A DNA stretch of 36,269 bases. Origin: Candidatus Poribacteria bacterium. Its GTDB lineage: Bacteria; Poribacteria; WGA-4E; JAJDTR01. The first letter of the stretch is position 1, and each line of letters begins with the position of its first letter. The DNA is taken from assembly GCA_022827055.1 (NCBI GenBank), contig JAJDTR010000002.1:1-36269 (forward strand), in the 5' to 3' direction. The notes under the pieces were generated by a model. The model saw nothing but the letters and a program-made list of their open reading frames with translations. It had not been told where the DNA came from and did not search any database. Both the position numbers and the translations under genes were made by a program. Of this stretch, positions 8,358-16,949 are shown in pieces.

Positions 8358-10046
8358 CTAACCGGGTGCCTCAACCGTTCGTTTGATGTCACTCCCTGCG
8401 CCGCCTGAGATGTAAAGTTCGCCCAATTGCCGTGTACCGGATTCTTCCGTCGCCGAGACGAACCATTCGACAATTTGACTCCCGGTCACGGCAGCCAAGT
8501 GTCCCAATTCTTGAGACTCGGCAGCAGATAGCATCGTTACGCCATGAGATGGGGTGAACCGAGTTTCCACGGGACGCAATCGGCGAAGAGACTTGCCCTT
8601 GTTCGTAATATGTGTCGGCAAATCGCCTCGATTAGCGATACGCAGCCGTATTCGGTACACACTGTGTTCGAACCGTTGAATGTGGAAATCTTCAATGACA
8701 ACCCATGGATGCCTACGGGCATGCGCAATCGTGAACTGGTACGCCGCTTCAAGGGTTGATGGGAGTTTCGAGAGCAACGGATTGTCGAGCACAGTGTAAA
8801 GAAACCCGCCAAGTTCAACGTCGCCAAGTTGCGGATGTTCAAAAGGCTGCCACGGTTCAAACAGTGGATGACGCTGTTCGCCATTGTCCCACCAATCCAT
8901 GAGCCGCCGCATCCATTGGTCTTCGTCCGTCTGATTTGTCCATGACAGATAGTTCTCTGTTGTGAGTCCGGCAGCATTCATAACCGTACCAAGTTCTATC
9001 TCAACTGTGAGAAGCCCCAGGTGGTGGTACGCAAAGTCGAGTGAGTGTCCACCCTTGCCGCGATCACGCCGTCCCGCCCAATGCATTTTTACCAACGGAA
9101 GTGCCGGAAAACCGGTGAATTGCGCGCCGAGTTGCGACAACTCCTCCAGGGCGATGTCATCATCGGCATCAAGCTCTTCCCGGGAACCGCTCGCGGGAGG
9201 ACGGATGACTGAGGGATGTCCACAGTGGTAACCAACCATGCCGAAGATTTTGGGGTAGCGATGCAGGAACTTCACGAATTGCCGCATCGCCGACTCACTG
9301 AACGGATAGTCGCCCGCGCCCTGCTGTTCGCCCTCCGGACGCCAACCGTAAGACCAGTTCCTGTTCCAGTCGAAACTCCTGCCGGCGGTGATGCCGGGAC
9401 GGTGTGTCAGGAAGGCATCAAACCCGGCTACCCTTATCCGGTCATTTCCGTCCCAGTCATGAATGTAGCCCTCGGGAAAGGTTCGGTAGTACGGTCCTGG
9501 CGAATCAGACCGCCTTTGAACGAGAAGTCGCGGGTCGGCGGGATCGGCGACGAAATCACCGTCAGGATGTTCCTGCCGTAGAGTAAGTATTTGCCCGTCG
9601 TCGTTAACATCTTCGGGATAGACGGTGTTGGAATCGCGGTTGCTGAAGTCCGTTCGGCTGCGAATCCGGGTCGATGTCCTCAAACAGAATTCCGAACCGT
9701 CGGGCGATAGCCTCGGTAGGATGAAAAATGCAACACGATTAAGTAGTCCTTGATGGGTGGGGTCTTCCAGGAGTCGTTTGGCAATGTGTAATGCCGCGTG
9801 GGCGGAGGCTAGCTCGTGAGCATGAATTCCGGCGTGTAGAACATAGCCCGGACGCTCTTCCGGGCTTCCCGAAGCGAAGTCGGTTAGGGTGAGGACATGA
9901 ATATCCCTTCCTTCCAATGACTTGCCAATGGATTCAACTCGGCACAGGTCGGGAAAGGCAGTAGCCAATGCCCGCAAAAAGCCATCAATCTCTTCGTAAC
10001 TGTAGAAGTGTTCGAATTGAACGACCGGTGCGGCTGACCCGTTCAT
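8358..10046 (-). CDS. M14 family zinc carboxypeptidase
   Basis: Metallocarboxypeptidase of the M14 family, 562 residues. Zinc ligands H75 and E78 are in HAGIHAHELAS; the third zinc histidine is probably H274 (YHCGHP); the substrate-binding Asn-Arg pair is in DWNRNW (227-231); and the catalytic Glu lies in TVEIELG. The catalytic domain is followed by about 150 residues that look like a beta-sandwich. The frame is open to 10223 but that would overlap the upstream gene; the ATG at 10046 has GGAAG 10 bases before it and opens the conserved domain directly. No signal peptide is seen, so cytoplasmic action on peptides or peptide-like conjugates is inferred. Probably co-transcribed with the TIM-barrel gene upstream. 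Confidence 0.85.
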   Translation of the reverse strand: MNGSAAPVVQFEHFYSYEEIDGFLRALATAFPDLCRVESIGKSLEGRDIHVLTLTDFASGSPEERPGYVLHAGIHAHELASAHAALHIAKRLLEDPTHQGLLNRVAFFILPRLSPDGSEFCLRTSTRIRSRTDFSNRDSNTVYPEDVNDDGQILTLRQEHPDGDFVADPADPRLLVQRRSDSPGPYYRTFPEGYIHDWDGNDRIRVAGFDAFLTHRPGITAGRSFDWNRNWSYGWRPEGEQQGAGDYPFSESAMRQFVKFLHRYPKIFGMVGYHCGHPSVIRPPASGSREELDADDDIALEELSQLGAQFTGFPALPLVKMHWAGRRDRGKGGHSLDFAYHHLGLLTVEIELGTVMNAAGLTTENYLSWTNQTDEDQWMRRLMDWWDNGEQRHPLFEPWQPFEHPQLGDVELGGFLYTVLDNPLLSKLPSTLEAAYQFTIAHARRHPWVVIEDFHIQRFEHSVYRIRLRIANRGDLPTHITNKGKSLRRLRPVETRFTPSHGVTMLSAAESQELGHLAAVTGSQIVEWFVSATEESGTRQLGELYISGGAGSDIKRTVEAPG

Positions 10047-10153
10047 TTTCACGCGTCTTCCAATCTTGAGGATCGTCTCACGAGAGGCAGCATGGTGCTT
10101 TATTTCCGGACATCGAAATAGCAGCCAGCGATAGCACCAGATGGGATCGTCGT

Positions 10154-10951
10154 CTATCTTGCACCGCACGCTTGTAGGCACGCCTGCATGTGCCCTCTGG
10201 ACTCTGCGGCGATGGCGCCGCATTGCGCAGCGTCGTAATCTTTTGCGCCAATCACTTCCAAATTTAGGGGTCCCGTATAGTTGTTTTCATGCAACACCCG
10301 GATATAGCCAACCAAGTCTATGTCGCCTCTGCCATTCGCCTGCATTTCCGGCTTTCCGGGTCCCGGCTCACGTCCTTTACAGTCGCGAATATGTACGTGC
10401 TTGACGCGCGAGATTACAGCTGCTATGGCTTCTACCGGATTTTCGCCGGCACGATGAATGTGCGACGGGTCCATGTCAATACCGAAAGCGGGGGAGGAAA
10501 TCTCCTCCATCGCCCGGAGAGTGGTCGGCGTATTGTAAATACTCCCGCCTACGTGCGCTTTCACGCACAAGGTCACGCCGTAACGTTCCGCCGTCTGTGC
10601 CAAGTTGCCTAGTGAGTCGATGACTTTGTGCCAAGATTCCTCGTCATCGGAAGTCCCGCCCGGACCGCAGTTGACGATAGGTATCCCGATTTCTACGGCC
10701 GCCTGAAAGGCTTGCTCCATAATGTCGGCGTCTTGGGATGGTTGCTCCATCGCCAAGAGTTCTAGGCCATAATCTATCGACAGCCGCTTGATCTCCGGCG
10801 CGAGTTCGCGCCAGCGACTGAGGACGAGGTGTTCGCTCATGCCATCGATGGCTGACATCTCAATGCCATCGTAACCAGCCATGGCGATATACTTGAAGGC
10901 GGTTTCCATGTTATGGCCGCCAAATAGGACGGAATTGGCTCCTAATTTCAT
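10154..10951 (-). CDS. TIM-barrel sugar isomerase/epimerase family, altered metal site
   Basis: Xylose-isomerase-like TIM-barrel protein of 265 residues. The later metal ligands are where expected: D159 or D161 (GIDMDPSHIH), H187 (VHIRDCKG) and E232 (LNLEVIGA). The first ligand, normally Glu in an LALE-type strand, is Lys131 in CVKAHVGG; H133 may take over part of its role. This may mark a subfamily with different chemistry rather than a dead enzyme because the rest of the barrel is well kept. AAGGA lies about 9 bases before the ATG. It sits between a Gfo/Idh/MocA dehydrogenase and an M14 peptidase on the same strand; TIM-barrel plus Gfo/Idh pairs are typical of sugar or inositol-like catabolism. 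Confidence 0.82.
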   Translation of the reverse strand: MKLGANSVLFGGHNMETAFKYIAMAGYDGIEMSAIDGMSEHLVLSRWRELAPEIKRLSIDYGLELLAMEQPSQDADIMEQAFQAAVEIGIPIVNCGPGGTSDDEESWHKVIDSLGNLAQTAERYGVTLCVKAHVGGSIYNTPTTLRAMEEISSPAFGIDMDPSHIHRAGENPVEAIAAVISRVKHVHIRDCKGREPGPGKPEMQANGRGDIDLVGYIRVLHENNYTGPLNLEVIGAKDYDAAQCGAIAAESRGHMQACLQACGAR

Positions 10952-10960
10952 CTATCTCGT

Positions 10961-10994
10961 TCCTTAGAAACAGTGGTCAGTGATTAGTGGCTAG
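10961..10994 (-). repeat. Leader repeat upstream of TIM-barrel gene
   Basis: Read on the minus strand, CACTAATCACTGACCACTGTTTC precedes the AAGGA ribosome-binding site. The GACCACTGTTTC part and the AATCACTG word recur upstream of the dehydrogenase at 12264-12299. It is probably a dispersed short repeat placed in 5' leaders. Confidence 0.4.
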
Positions 10995-11136
10995 TAAAAG
11001 CCTTTTATCTAGTGGAGAACGCCATATTTACATGATGAGGGACATCCGGCCTCGATTTGATGGCCAAAGTTCGCTATTACAAGCAGTAGTCAATAAGAAC
11101 CCGCTTTAACTCGTCACTCTCCACCAATCACTGTAT

Positions 11137-12255
11137 TTAACTAGGGTGGGCGTGCTGCGGGGGCATCGGCTGTGGGCGGACGAGTATTCCGCCTTGTTCA
11201 TAGGATTCCATTGCCGCCCAAGTGTATTCCAAGGCTGCCAGCGCGTCTCTCCCGGAAGCTCTGAGTTGCGATTTGGGGACGTTGTTGGCGATGTCTTCCA
11301 AAAACGCATGGATTCTGCGCGGGAAGGTCTCACCGAAATCGGTTATCCCGGACTCCGTGACGACGGGACCCGACGATGTTCCCACGTCCAAATCTTCAGG
11401 CTTCGCGGCATCTTCTCCACCCGGTGCCCGCCAGAACGTTATCTTTTCAATGCAGTTTTCAACGCAGAAAGTTCCTCGTGTTCCCGCAACTTCGAGACTC
11501 CACCAGCCCCCTAAACCGAAGGTGGCGTCTCCGCGTTGGCTGAGGAGGTAACCGATGCAGTCGTTGGCGAATCGAACGTGTATACCGTTAATGGATAACA
11601 TGACATCGCCGGCACTCTTGCGAAAACTCGGACGTGTCACGAAGGCTTGTACATGCGTCACATCGCCGCAAAAGTGCCGCATGACGCTGAACGGGTGAGA
11701 GAGGAAGGCTTTCATGTGGAAGTATGGAAAACCTTTGATTCTGGGCGAATCTTGGGGCTGGTATGTTCGCTCCCCGCCCGCGAATCCCATTTTGTGGAGG
11801 CAATAGACGAGTTCGCCGACTTCACCGTCTTCGATATACTGTCTCGCGCGTTCGGCAGGTGGAGTAAAATGGTGATTTAGATTGCAACCGAGGTATAGAT
11901 TATTTTCTTCAGCTTTAGCGACCATTTCCCGCGCTTCGCGAATATCATTTGAAAGCGGTTTCTCAACCAGCACGTGCTTTCCCGCCTCCAAAGCCTGCAT
12001 GGTGGGTTCATAGTGCCAACTCCCGTTCTCGTTCCCTCCGGTACTGACATCGACAATATCCAAATCCGGTTGATCGTCGAGCATGTCTTTGAGGCTGTAG
12101 TATGCCTTCACGCGGAACTGTTCGGCGAGGGTGTCGGCACGTTCCTTTGCCAGATCGCATACGGCTACGAGGTCTGCCAAGTCATCGTTTGCATAGCAGC
12201 GTGAATGCGTGGTTCCAATTCCGCTTAGACCGACGACACCGACTTTCTGTGCCAT
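11137..12255 (-). CDS. Gfo/Idh/MocA family oxidoreductase
   Basis: NAD(P)-dependent dehydrogenase of 372 residues. The N-terminal Rossmann fold shows GLSGIGTTH (9-17), slightly unusual for the usual GxGxxG with a bulky Leu-Ser pair. The family EKP motif (VLVEKPLS, about 94-101) supplies the catalytic Lys. The C-terminal half is the alpha/beta dimerisation domain. Substrate is likely a sugar, inositol or sugar acid. It starts with ATG preceded by a very good AAAGGAGG. The TIM-barrel gene follows downstream with a 185-base gap containing another AATCACTG word (11126-11133), so co-transcription is possible but not certain. Confidence 0.9.
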   Translation of the reverse strand: MAQKVGVVGLSGIGTTHSRCYANDDLADLVAVCDLAKERADTLAEQFRVKAYYSLKDMLDDQPDLDIVDVSTGGNENGSWHYEPTMQALEAGKHVLVEKPLSNDIREAREMVAKAEENNLYLGCNLNHHFTPPAERARQYIEDGEVGELVYCLHKMGFAGGERTYQPQDSPRIKGFPYFHMKAFLSHPFSVMRHFCGDVTHVQAFVTRPSFRKSAGDVMLSINGIHVRFANDCIGYLLSQRGDATFGLGGWWSLEVAGTRGTFCVENCIEKITFWRAPGGEDAAKPEDLDVGTSSGPVVTESGITDFGETFPRRIHAFLEDIANNVPKSQLRASGRDALAALEYTWAAMESYEQGGILVRPQPMPPQHAHPS

Positions 12256-12263
12256 GTGATTCC

Positions 12264-12299
12264 TCCTTTGAAACAGTGGTCGGTTTAACTAATCACTGG
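12264..12299 (-). repeat. Leader repeat upstream of Gfo/Idh gene
   Basis: Contains the reverse-strand words CAGTGATTAGT and GACCACTGTTTC followed immediately by AAAGGA, matching the leader of the TIM-barrel gene at 10961-10994. The two leaders differ in between, so the shared part is a short conserved element. Confidence 0.4.
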
Positions 12300-12363
12300 G
12301 CGTTGATAAACCCACCATGAACAGAGACTTCAGAAAACCCCCAGTGTGGAGTGGATTGTGCTA

Positions 12364-13089
12364 CTATAATTCTTCGCTGTAGCCGTTTTCCCGCATGGCA
12401 TCTGCCAAAAACTCAAAGGAATACGGCCCCGGGTCTATTCGCCAACGACCGACCGCATCGGGACGCACAATAATACGCGCGAGCGGGATATCCAGGAAAT
12501 CCTCAAGCCGTGAAAGCGTTTCCTCTTGCCGCAATACGAAATCTTCGAAGCGAATGAGAATGTAGTGCTTCGGCTTGGGCGTTGATTGCATTATTTGGTA
12601 TTGGTACAGCCACGAAATTGCCCGGCGTTTTCGAAGGTCATCCGTCAACGGACCTTCAACGCCGAAACGCCGCAGGTCGTCGGTGCCGTGGCCGCTAAGG
12701 ATACAGTCCCTCGGATCGCGAATCCAATGTATATACTTGAGATCGGGAAACAACCGAAGGATCCACGGGTAAACCAACGTCGTCTCCGGTATTTTCCAGC
12801 CTCGGTGTTTGGACTCGTTCGACAGGACATCCTCCAAATAGCTGTTTATCAACGCTTCAAACTGCTCATCAATCTCCATCGTATGAAGCGAAGAAAAATC
12901 CCAAGACAAACCGCCGTTCCACTTGACGTATTTTGCCAGGATACGGCAGGCATCGTACATAGCTTCGGGGGGAATCTTGTCGCCTGAAGAATTGAGCGTT
13001 CTTCCCATGAACACGCCGCTGGCGTACAACGTATGTGAAATTGCGCGTGTGCCGGAGTGGCCGCGTCCAATTACTGTGACTGTGGACAC
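12364..13089 (-). CDS. PAPS-dependent sulfotransferase family protein
   Basis: Predicted sulfotransferase of 241 residues. The 5'-phosphosulfate-binding loop is GRGHSGTRAISHT (8-20), and the 3'-phosphate-binding region is IHWIRDPRDCILSG (120-133) with R124 and a Ser near 132. No transmembrane anchor is predicted, so it is cytoplasmic, transferring sulfate from 3'-phosphoadenylyl sulfate to a carbohydrate or small molecule. It starts with GTG at 13089, with GGAG about 8 bases upstream. It is in the same strand run as a sulfatase-like gene and a Gfo/Idh dehydrogenase, which suggests sulfated glycans or metabolites are handled here, but the acceptor is unknown. Confidence 0.82.
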   Translation of the reverse strand: MSTVTVIGRGHSGTRAISHTLYASGVFMGRTLNSSGDKIPPEAMYDACRILAKYVKWNGGLSWDFSSLHTMEIDEQFEALINSYLEDVLSNESKHRGWKIPETTLVYPWILRLFPDLKYIHWIRDPRDCILSGHGTDDLRRFGVEGPLTDDLRKRRAISWLYQYQIMQSTPKPKHYILIRFEDFVLRQEETLSRLEDFLDIPLARIIVRPDAVGRWRIDPGPYSFEFLADAMRENGYSEEL

Positions 13090-13207
13090 CTATAGACTCC
13101 AGAGTTCATTCAAGAATTCGCAGGTCTGTCAGGCTGACGCTTAAATGAGACGACAGTGCGCATCGGATTGTTATTAGAGTCATCCGGGATATTTTATCCT
13201 CAACTGT

Positions 13208-13618
13208 TCAATCTCGTCCGACTCCCATGTGTTCCTCTGCCCAAGCAACTACAGATTCTGCCAAGCGTACTGCCTCTTGATATTCCATTCGGGTAACAGG
13301 TTCAAAGGTTCCAGGGTATCGAGTTTGGGAGGCGTATCTCGTCAGCACAGCCGCCTCACTAACAACCGGTGTTATCGGTACGCCGCTTTCTCCAAGCCCT
13401 TGTGCCAAATCATGAATATCGTGAGTATAGTGGTGAAGCAAATCATTATGTTGGTATACGGCTTTAATTGCTATTTCCGCTGCCTGCTGAGCGTGAAAAC
13501 ATAAGTCCTCCCAGAATGCCGCTTCCGGCTTGGTCTGCTTTGCCAAAGCTAGATGTCCTCGCGCTCGATCCAACCAGTCAAGCGGTCCTCCACGAATGGT
13601 TTCATCGTGGGGCGTCAT
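13208..13618 (-). CDS. HEPN domain protein (HEPN/MNT pair)
   Basis: All-helical HEPN-domain protein of 136 residues. The helix with FHAQQAAEIAIKAVY (41-55) and the later YTHDIHDL and TRYPG segments fit the Pfam HEPN group found beside minimal nucleotidyltransferases. The RNase motif R-x(4-6)-H of active HEPN toxins is not visible, so it may be non-nucleolytic or act by binding. A strong site AGGGAGG precedes the ATG, and the start overlaps the end of the nucleotidyltransferase gene by 17 bases, so the two are translationally coupled. The genomic pair matches HEPN/MNT toxin-antitoxin-like modules (type VII for characterised members), but this specific pair may serve another role. Confidence 0.85.
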   Translation of the reverse strand: MTPHDETIRGGPLDWLDRARGHLALAKQTKPEAAFWEDLCFHAQQAAEIAIKAVYQHNDLLHHYTHDIHDLAQGLGESGVPITPVVSEAAVLTRYASQTRYPGTFEPVTRMEYQEAVRLAESVVAWAEEHMGVGRD

Positions 13619-13925
13619 AAACCTCCCTCCCCTCTTCCAACGCGCTCTTGATTATCATGTAGGGATTAGAACCGTATTGTATCACATCGCCTTCCGTCAC
13701 AACGATAATGTCCTTTGGAAAATGAAATCCCCCCATCCGCCGGTAAATTTCTTGGGCAGTCTTGCCCCGGTGGATGCCGTTTGGCATGACCACTAGCACA
13801 TCAAGATCACTGTGCGGTCCCATATCGCCGCGTGCCGCCGAACCGAACAGAATTATACGCAGCGGACTAACGATTTCAACGATGCGCCGCACCAATTCAT
13901 CAATGACTTTCGGATCGGGTTCCAT
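13602..13925 (-). CDS. MNT-type nucleotidyltransferase (HEPN partner)
   Basis: Minimal nucleotidyltransferase domain protein of 107 residues. It carries the complete GS-x10-D-x-D signature: G28, S29, D40 and D42 in FGSAARG and SDLDVLVV, so catalysis (AMP or other nucleotide transfer, as MntA does to HepT toxins) is plausible. The frame extends to 13973, but AAAGGAAG lies 4 bases before the ATG at 13925 and the domain starts right after, so 13925 is the start. It is the first gene of the pair and probably the antitoxin-like component. Confidence 0.88.
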   Translation of the reverse strand: MEPDPKVIDELVRRIVEIVSPLRIILFGSAARGDMGPHSDLDVLVVMPNGIHRGKTAQEIYRRMGGFHFPKDIIVVTEGDVIQYGSNPYMIIKSALEEGREVYDAPR

Positions 13926-13998
13926 TTTTCTTCCTTTGAAATGCACCGTAGTGTCCCGAATACGCGGTCGCAATCAGGAAATAGCTCCTACCGTTCCA

Positions 13999-15378
13999 TT
14001 ATTGCCGACTTTTGGCTTGCAATCGTGCTGCCTGTCCCGGATCTCCGATATGCAGCGTGTCATATGCGTGCTGCGATGTCTTGAACGGCGCACCTTCCAC
14101 CCAAGCTCCCTGAGTCATCATTGGATTCTTTAACCCGGTGTCCTCTTCCCGCTTGTCAATCCAAGCGTGCATTCTGTCTTGTAAAGTGGCGACAACATCA
14201 GGTCGAGCCTCTGCGAGATTGTTGTTCTCATCCGGATCTTCGATGAGATTGTAAAGTTCAATCGTGGGTTTGAAGTGGAAATCGGGTTCAAGCGCGACAA
14301 TCAGCTTCCAGTGCGGTGTTCGCCAGCCGTGCTTCCGCATCCAAGTGCACTCGGTGATGTAAAATTCACTCTCGTGTGAGGCAACCTCCCCCTCGACCAT
14401 CGGCATCAAACTTCTGCCGTCAAATTCGATGTCCGTTTGAATTGATGCCAATTCGAGAATCGTTGGAACGAGATCTTTGTGCTGGTTAAAACCGGATACT
14501 CGTTTGCCGGCGGGGACAGCGCGCGGATAACGGATTATCAAAGGGACGTGCAGGGTGACATCGTAAAGCCCGTGATGGTCAAACCAACATTCATGATCGT
14601 AGAGAGTTTCGCCGTGATCGCCGTTGAAGATGATGATGGTATTCTCAAGGACCCCACGGGCTTCGAGGGCGTTAAAGATAGCCTGTATACACGCGTCCAT
14701 GTACGCAATTGCGCCGTCGTACTGCGCAATGACGTAATCTTTGTCGGTAATGCCGGGCGGCATCCAACTCGCGAAGAAATCGCAAAACGGCTTGAACGCC
14801 ATCACGGGTTGCATTGATGTATTACTCGGATCACACTCGTCGCCGTGGTAAAACATACGCTCATAGGGTTCGGGCGGCAGGTAAGGTGCATGCGGATCCA
14901 TGTGCCGGAGGAAAAGAAAGAAGGGGTCGCCCTGGTCGACGAGCCTGTCTAGCTCTGGAATCGTCACATTGTTGAGATTCTGCGCTTTTGGGCTTCGCCC
15001 TTCCGTCCAACTTCCCCATCCCGGGTAATCGAGGTAGCTGTCAAAACCGCGGGAGCCGGGATTGCCGCTGAAACCAACGCACGTGGTGTTATAACCGGAG
15101 TCGCCCAGAATCTCAGCCAAGGTCTTGACTTCGGGGCTCAGGGGACCTTTATGGCGCAGCGCGACGACTTGGGTACTAAAGCAATCCATGCCGGAGAGCA
15201 TGGACGAGTAGGCGCTGGTTGTCGGGATATGGGCGCTGTACGTTCGCTCAAATAGCGCCCCGCCTTGAGCAAACCGGTCTATATGCGGGGTGGTGTGGCG
15301 GTGATAACCGTAGCAGCTCATGTGGTCGGCAAGAAGGGAATCGACGCCGATGAGAAGGACATTCGGTTTTCTGGTCAT
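13999..15378 (-). CDS. Sulfatase-like alkaline phosphatase superfamily hydrolase, no FGly cysteine
   Basis: Sulfatase-family fold, 459 residues, no signal peptide. Metal-site regions are present (VDS at 12-14, FNGDHGETLYDH late in the catalytic domain, and HMDPHAPYLPP). The sulfatase signature C/S-x-P-S-R is not kept: the aligned segment is TTSAYSSMLSG (53-63), with Thr53 where the formylglycine Cys/Ser would be and Tyr at the Arg position. It therefore cannot carry formylglycine in the usual way; a Thr nucleophile as in phosphodiesterases, phosphonate hydrolases and phosphoethanolamine transferases of the same superfamily is possible. Annotating it as a sulfatase is risky. It lies 74 bases upstream of the MNT/HEPN pair and downstream of an S41 peptidase. 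Confidence 0.85.
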   Translation of the reverse strand: MTRKPNVLLIGVDSLLADHMSCYGYHRHTTPHIDRFAQGGALFERTYSAHIPTTSAYSSMLSGMDCFSTQVVALRHKGPLSPEVKTLAEILGDSGYNTTCVGFSGNPGSRGFDSYLDYPGWGSWTEGRSPKAQNLNNVTIPELDRLVDQGDPFFLFLRHMDPHAPYLPPEPYERMFYHGDECDPSNTSMQPVMAFKPFCDFFASWMPPGITDKDYVIAQYDGAIAYMDACIQAIFNALEARGVLENTIIIFNGDHGETLYDHECWFDHHGLYDVTLHVPLIIRYPRAVPAGKRVSGFNQHKDLVPTILELASIQTDIEFDGRSLMPMVEGEVASHESEFYITECTWMRKHGWRTPHWKLIVALEPDFHFKPTIELYNLIEDPDENNNLAEARPDVVATLQDRMHAWIDKREEDTGLKNPMMTQGAWVEGAPFKTSQHAYDTLHIGDPGQAARLQAKSRQ

Positions 15379-15455
15379 AAAGTAATGGCTCGCTTTCGGC
15401 CCGTAGTCAGACGCCGGTTAATGTGGGTAGACTACTCAGATGGCGGATATGTCAA

Positions 15456-16949
15456 CTATTTGAGTTTTGTCTGGAAGAGTTCGAGCAGTTTCAACTGTCG
15501 AACAGCAGCCAAGATTTGTGGATCGTGCTCGTACTCGTCAAGGTCATTTTCGGTTTCACGCGCGATGGCAAGGTTTATCCCTGCGTTGCCGAGGACAAGC
15601 TCCTCTTCGGACAACGCGTCCACCAGGCGCCGGTATTTCCGCAGCAAAGCTATGGCTTCACGGTCCTCGCGCGATGCCTCGCGCGCCGCGTCCAACTTTG
15701 CCAAAACGTCATCGCCATTTTCCTCGATAAATGTTTTGATTTTTTCGTGTCTGCGTAGCTTGGTAAGAATCTTATTCTCGGATTGACTGAACCATGGGAC
15801 TTCAATGTCCGGCGCGATCCCAATCTTGTGGATATTGACACCGCTGGGACTGAAGTAATGAGCGACAGTCAGTTTAATGGCATGGTCACCGCTTAGCTGG
15901 ACGACCTTCTGAACCGAGGCTTTTCCGAAGGTCTTGCGGCCAAGTACAATGCCTCTGCCATGGTCTTTAATGGCTGCAGCGACAATCTCGGATCCGCTCG
16001 CGCTCCCTCCATTGACAAGAACAACAAGAGGATAGTGTTTCTGCTTCTGACCGGGACGGGCGAGCAGGTCTTCTCGCGGGCTAGTTCCTTCTGTATAGAC
16101 TATCAACAGATCAGGGTCAAGGAAATCGCTCGCCACCTCAACGGCGGAACTGAGTAAGCCGCCGGGATTAGAACGTAGATCTAAAATAATCCCGCGAAGT
16201 TCCTGTGCATCGAAGGATTCGAAGGCTTTGTCAACGTCGGATCCCGTAGTGTCCCGGAACTGGTTAATTCGGATGTACCCGACATCGCCGTTAAGAACCT
16301 TGGATTCAACGGAACGAAAACGGATAACGTCACGTGTTATCGTAACCTCAAGCGGTTCGTTTTCACCTTCGCGCAGCAGCGTGATCGTTACCGGGGTGCC
16401 GGGCTCTCCGCGCAGGCGTTCGACCGCTTCATCCACAGCCATGGTCGCGGTCGGTTCATCTTCTATAAGGCTAATAACATCGCCGCTCTGAATCCCTGCC
16501 TCGTAGGCAGGTGTATCTTTGAATGGCGAAATTACGGTCAGACGGTCTTGGCGAAATCCAATCACCATACCTAGGCCGCCATAAGCCCCCCGACTTTCGG
16601 TGCGAAAATTCCCATAGCTATCAGGATCGAAAAACTGGCTGTACGGATCAAGCGTACGCAGCATTCCGCGGATGGCTCCATACATTAGTTTCTTCGGCTC
16701 CGGTGATTCCAGATGCCCCTGTTGAATGTGTGCCAAAACCTCTGACAGCAGGGAGAGATTTTCCAAAAGTTCTTCGTCCAAGGGGTCAGTGGATATTGTA
16801 TCGTCTGTTGCTGTCGTCACTATCGGGTTTAAACACAATAGACAAAGCACAACAATAGACCAGATGAGGAAGCGAGACAAAACCGAACTATCGTGAAAAG
16901 ACAAGGGATTATGAGGTGCGGCAAGATGACCGTTACGACCTTCTTTCAT
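15456..16949 (-). CDS. S41 family carboxy-terminal processing peptidase
   Basis: CtpA/CtpB-type serine peptidase of 497 residues. An N-terminal hydrophobic segment (about 27-45) serves as signal anchor, so the enzyme acts outside the cytoplasmic membrane. A PDZ domain occupies roughly 115-205 (YGGLGMVI, GIQSGDVI). The catalytic dyad is S318 in GGSASGSE and K343 in TFGKASVQ, with the standard 25-residue spacing. The C-terminal tail is long and charged. GGAG lies 7 bases before the ATG. It is predicted to trim the C-termini of envelope or periplasmic proteins. It stands at the head of the sulfatase-like/MNT/HEPN run but may have its own promoter. Confidence 0.93.
   Translation of the reverse strand: MKEGRNGHLAAPHNPLSFHDSSVLSRFLIWSIVVLCLLCLNPIVTTATDDTISTDPLDEELLENLSLLSEVLAHIQQGHLESPEPKKLMYGAIRGMLRTLDPYSQFFDPDSYGNFRTESRGAYGGLGMVIGFRQDRLTVISPFKDTPAYEAGIQSGDVISLIEDEPTATMAVDEAVERLRGEPGTPVTITLLREGENEPLEVTITRDVIRFRSVESKVLNGDVGYIRINQFRDTTGSDVDKAFESFDAQELRGIILDLRSNPGGLLSSAVEVASDFLDPDLLIVYTEGTSPREDLLARPGQKQKHYPLVVLVNGGSASGSEIVAAAIKDHGRGIVLGRKTFGKASVQKVVQLSGDHAIKLTVAHYFSPSGVNIHKIGIAPDIEVPWFSQSENKILTKLRRHEKIKTFIEENGDDVLAKLDAAREASREDREAIALLRKYRRLVDALSEEELVLGNAGINLAIARETENDLDEYEHDPQILAAVRQLKLLELFQTKLK

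Noticed and set aside
10047-10223. Longer N-terminus for the M14 peptidase
   Set aside because: The extra 59 residues are Arg-rich and overlap the upstream TIM-barrel gene by 70 bases; the ATG at 10046 has a ribosome-binding site and starts the domain.
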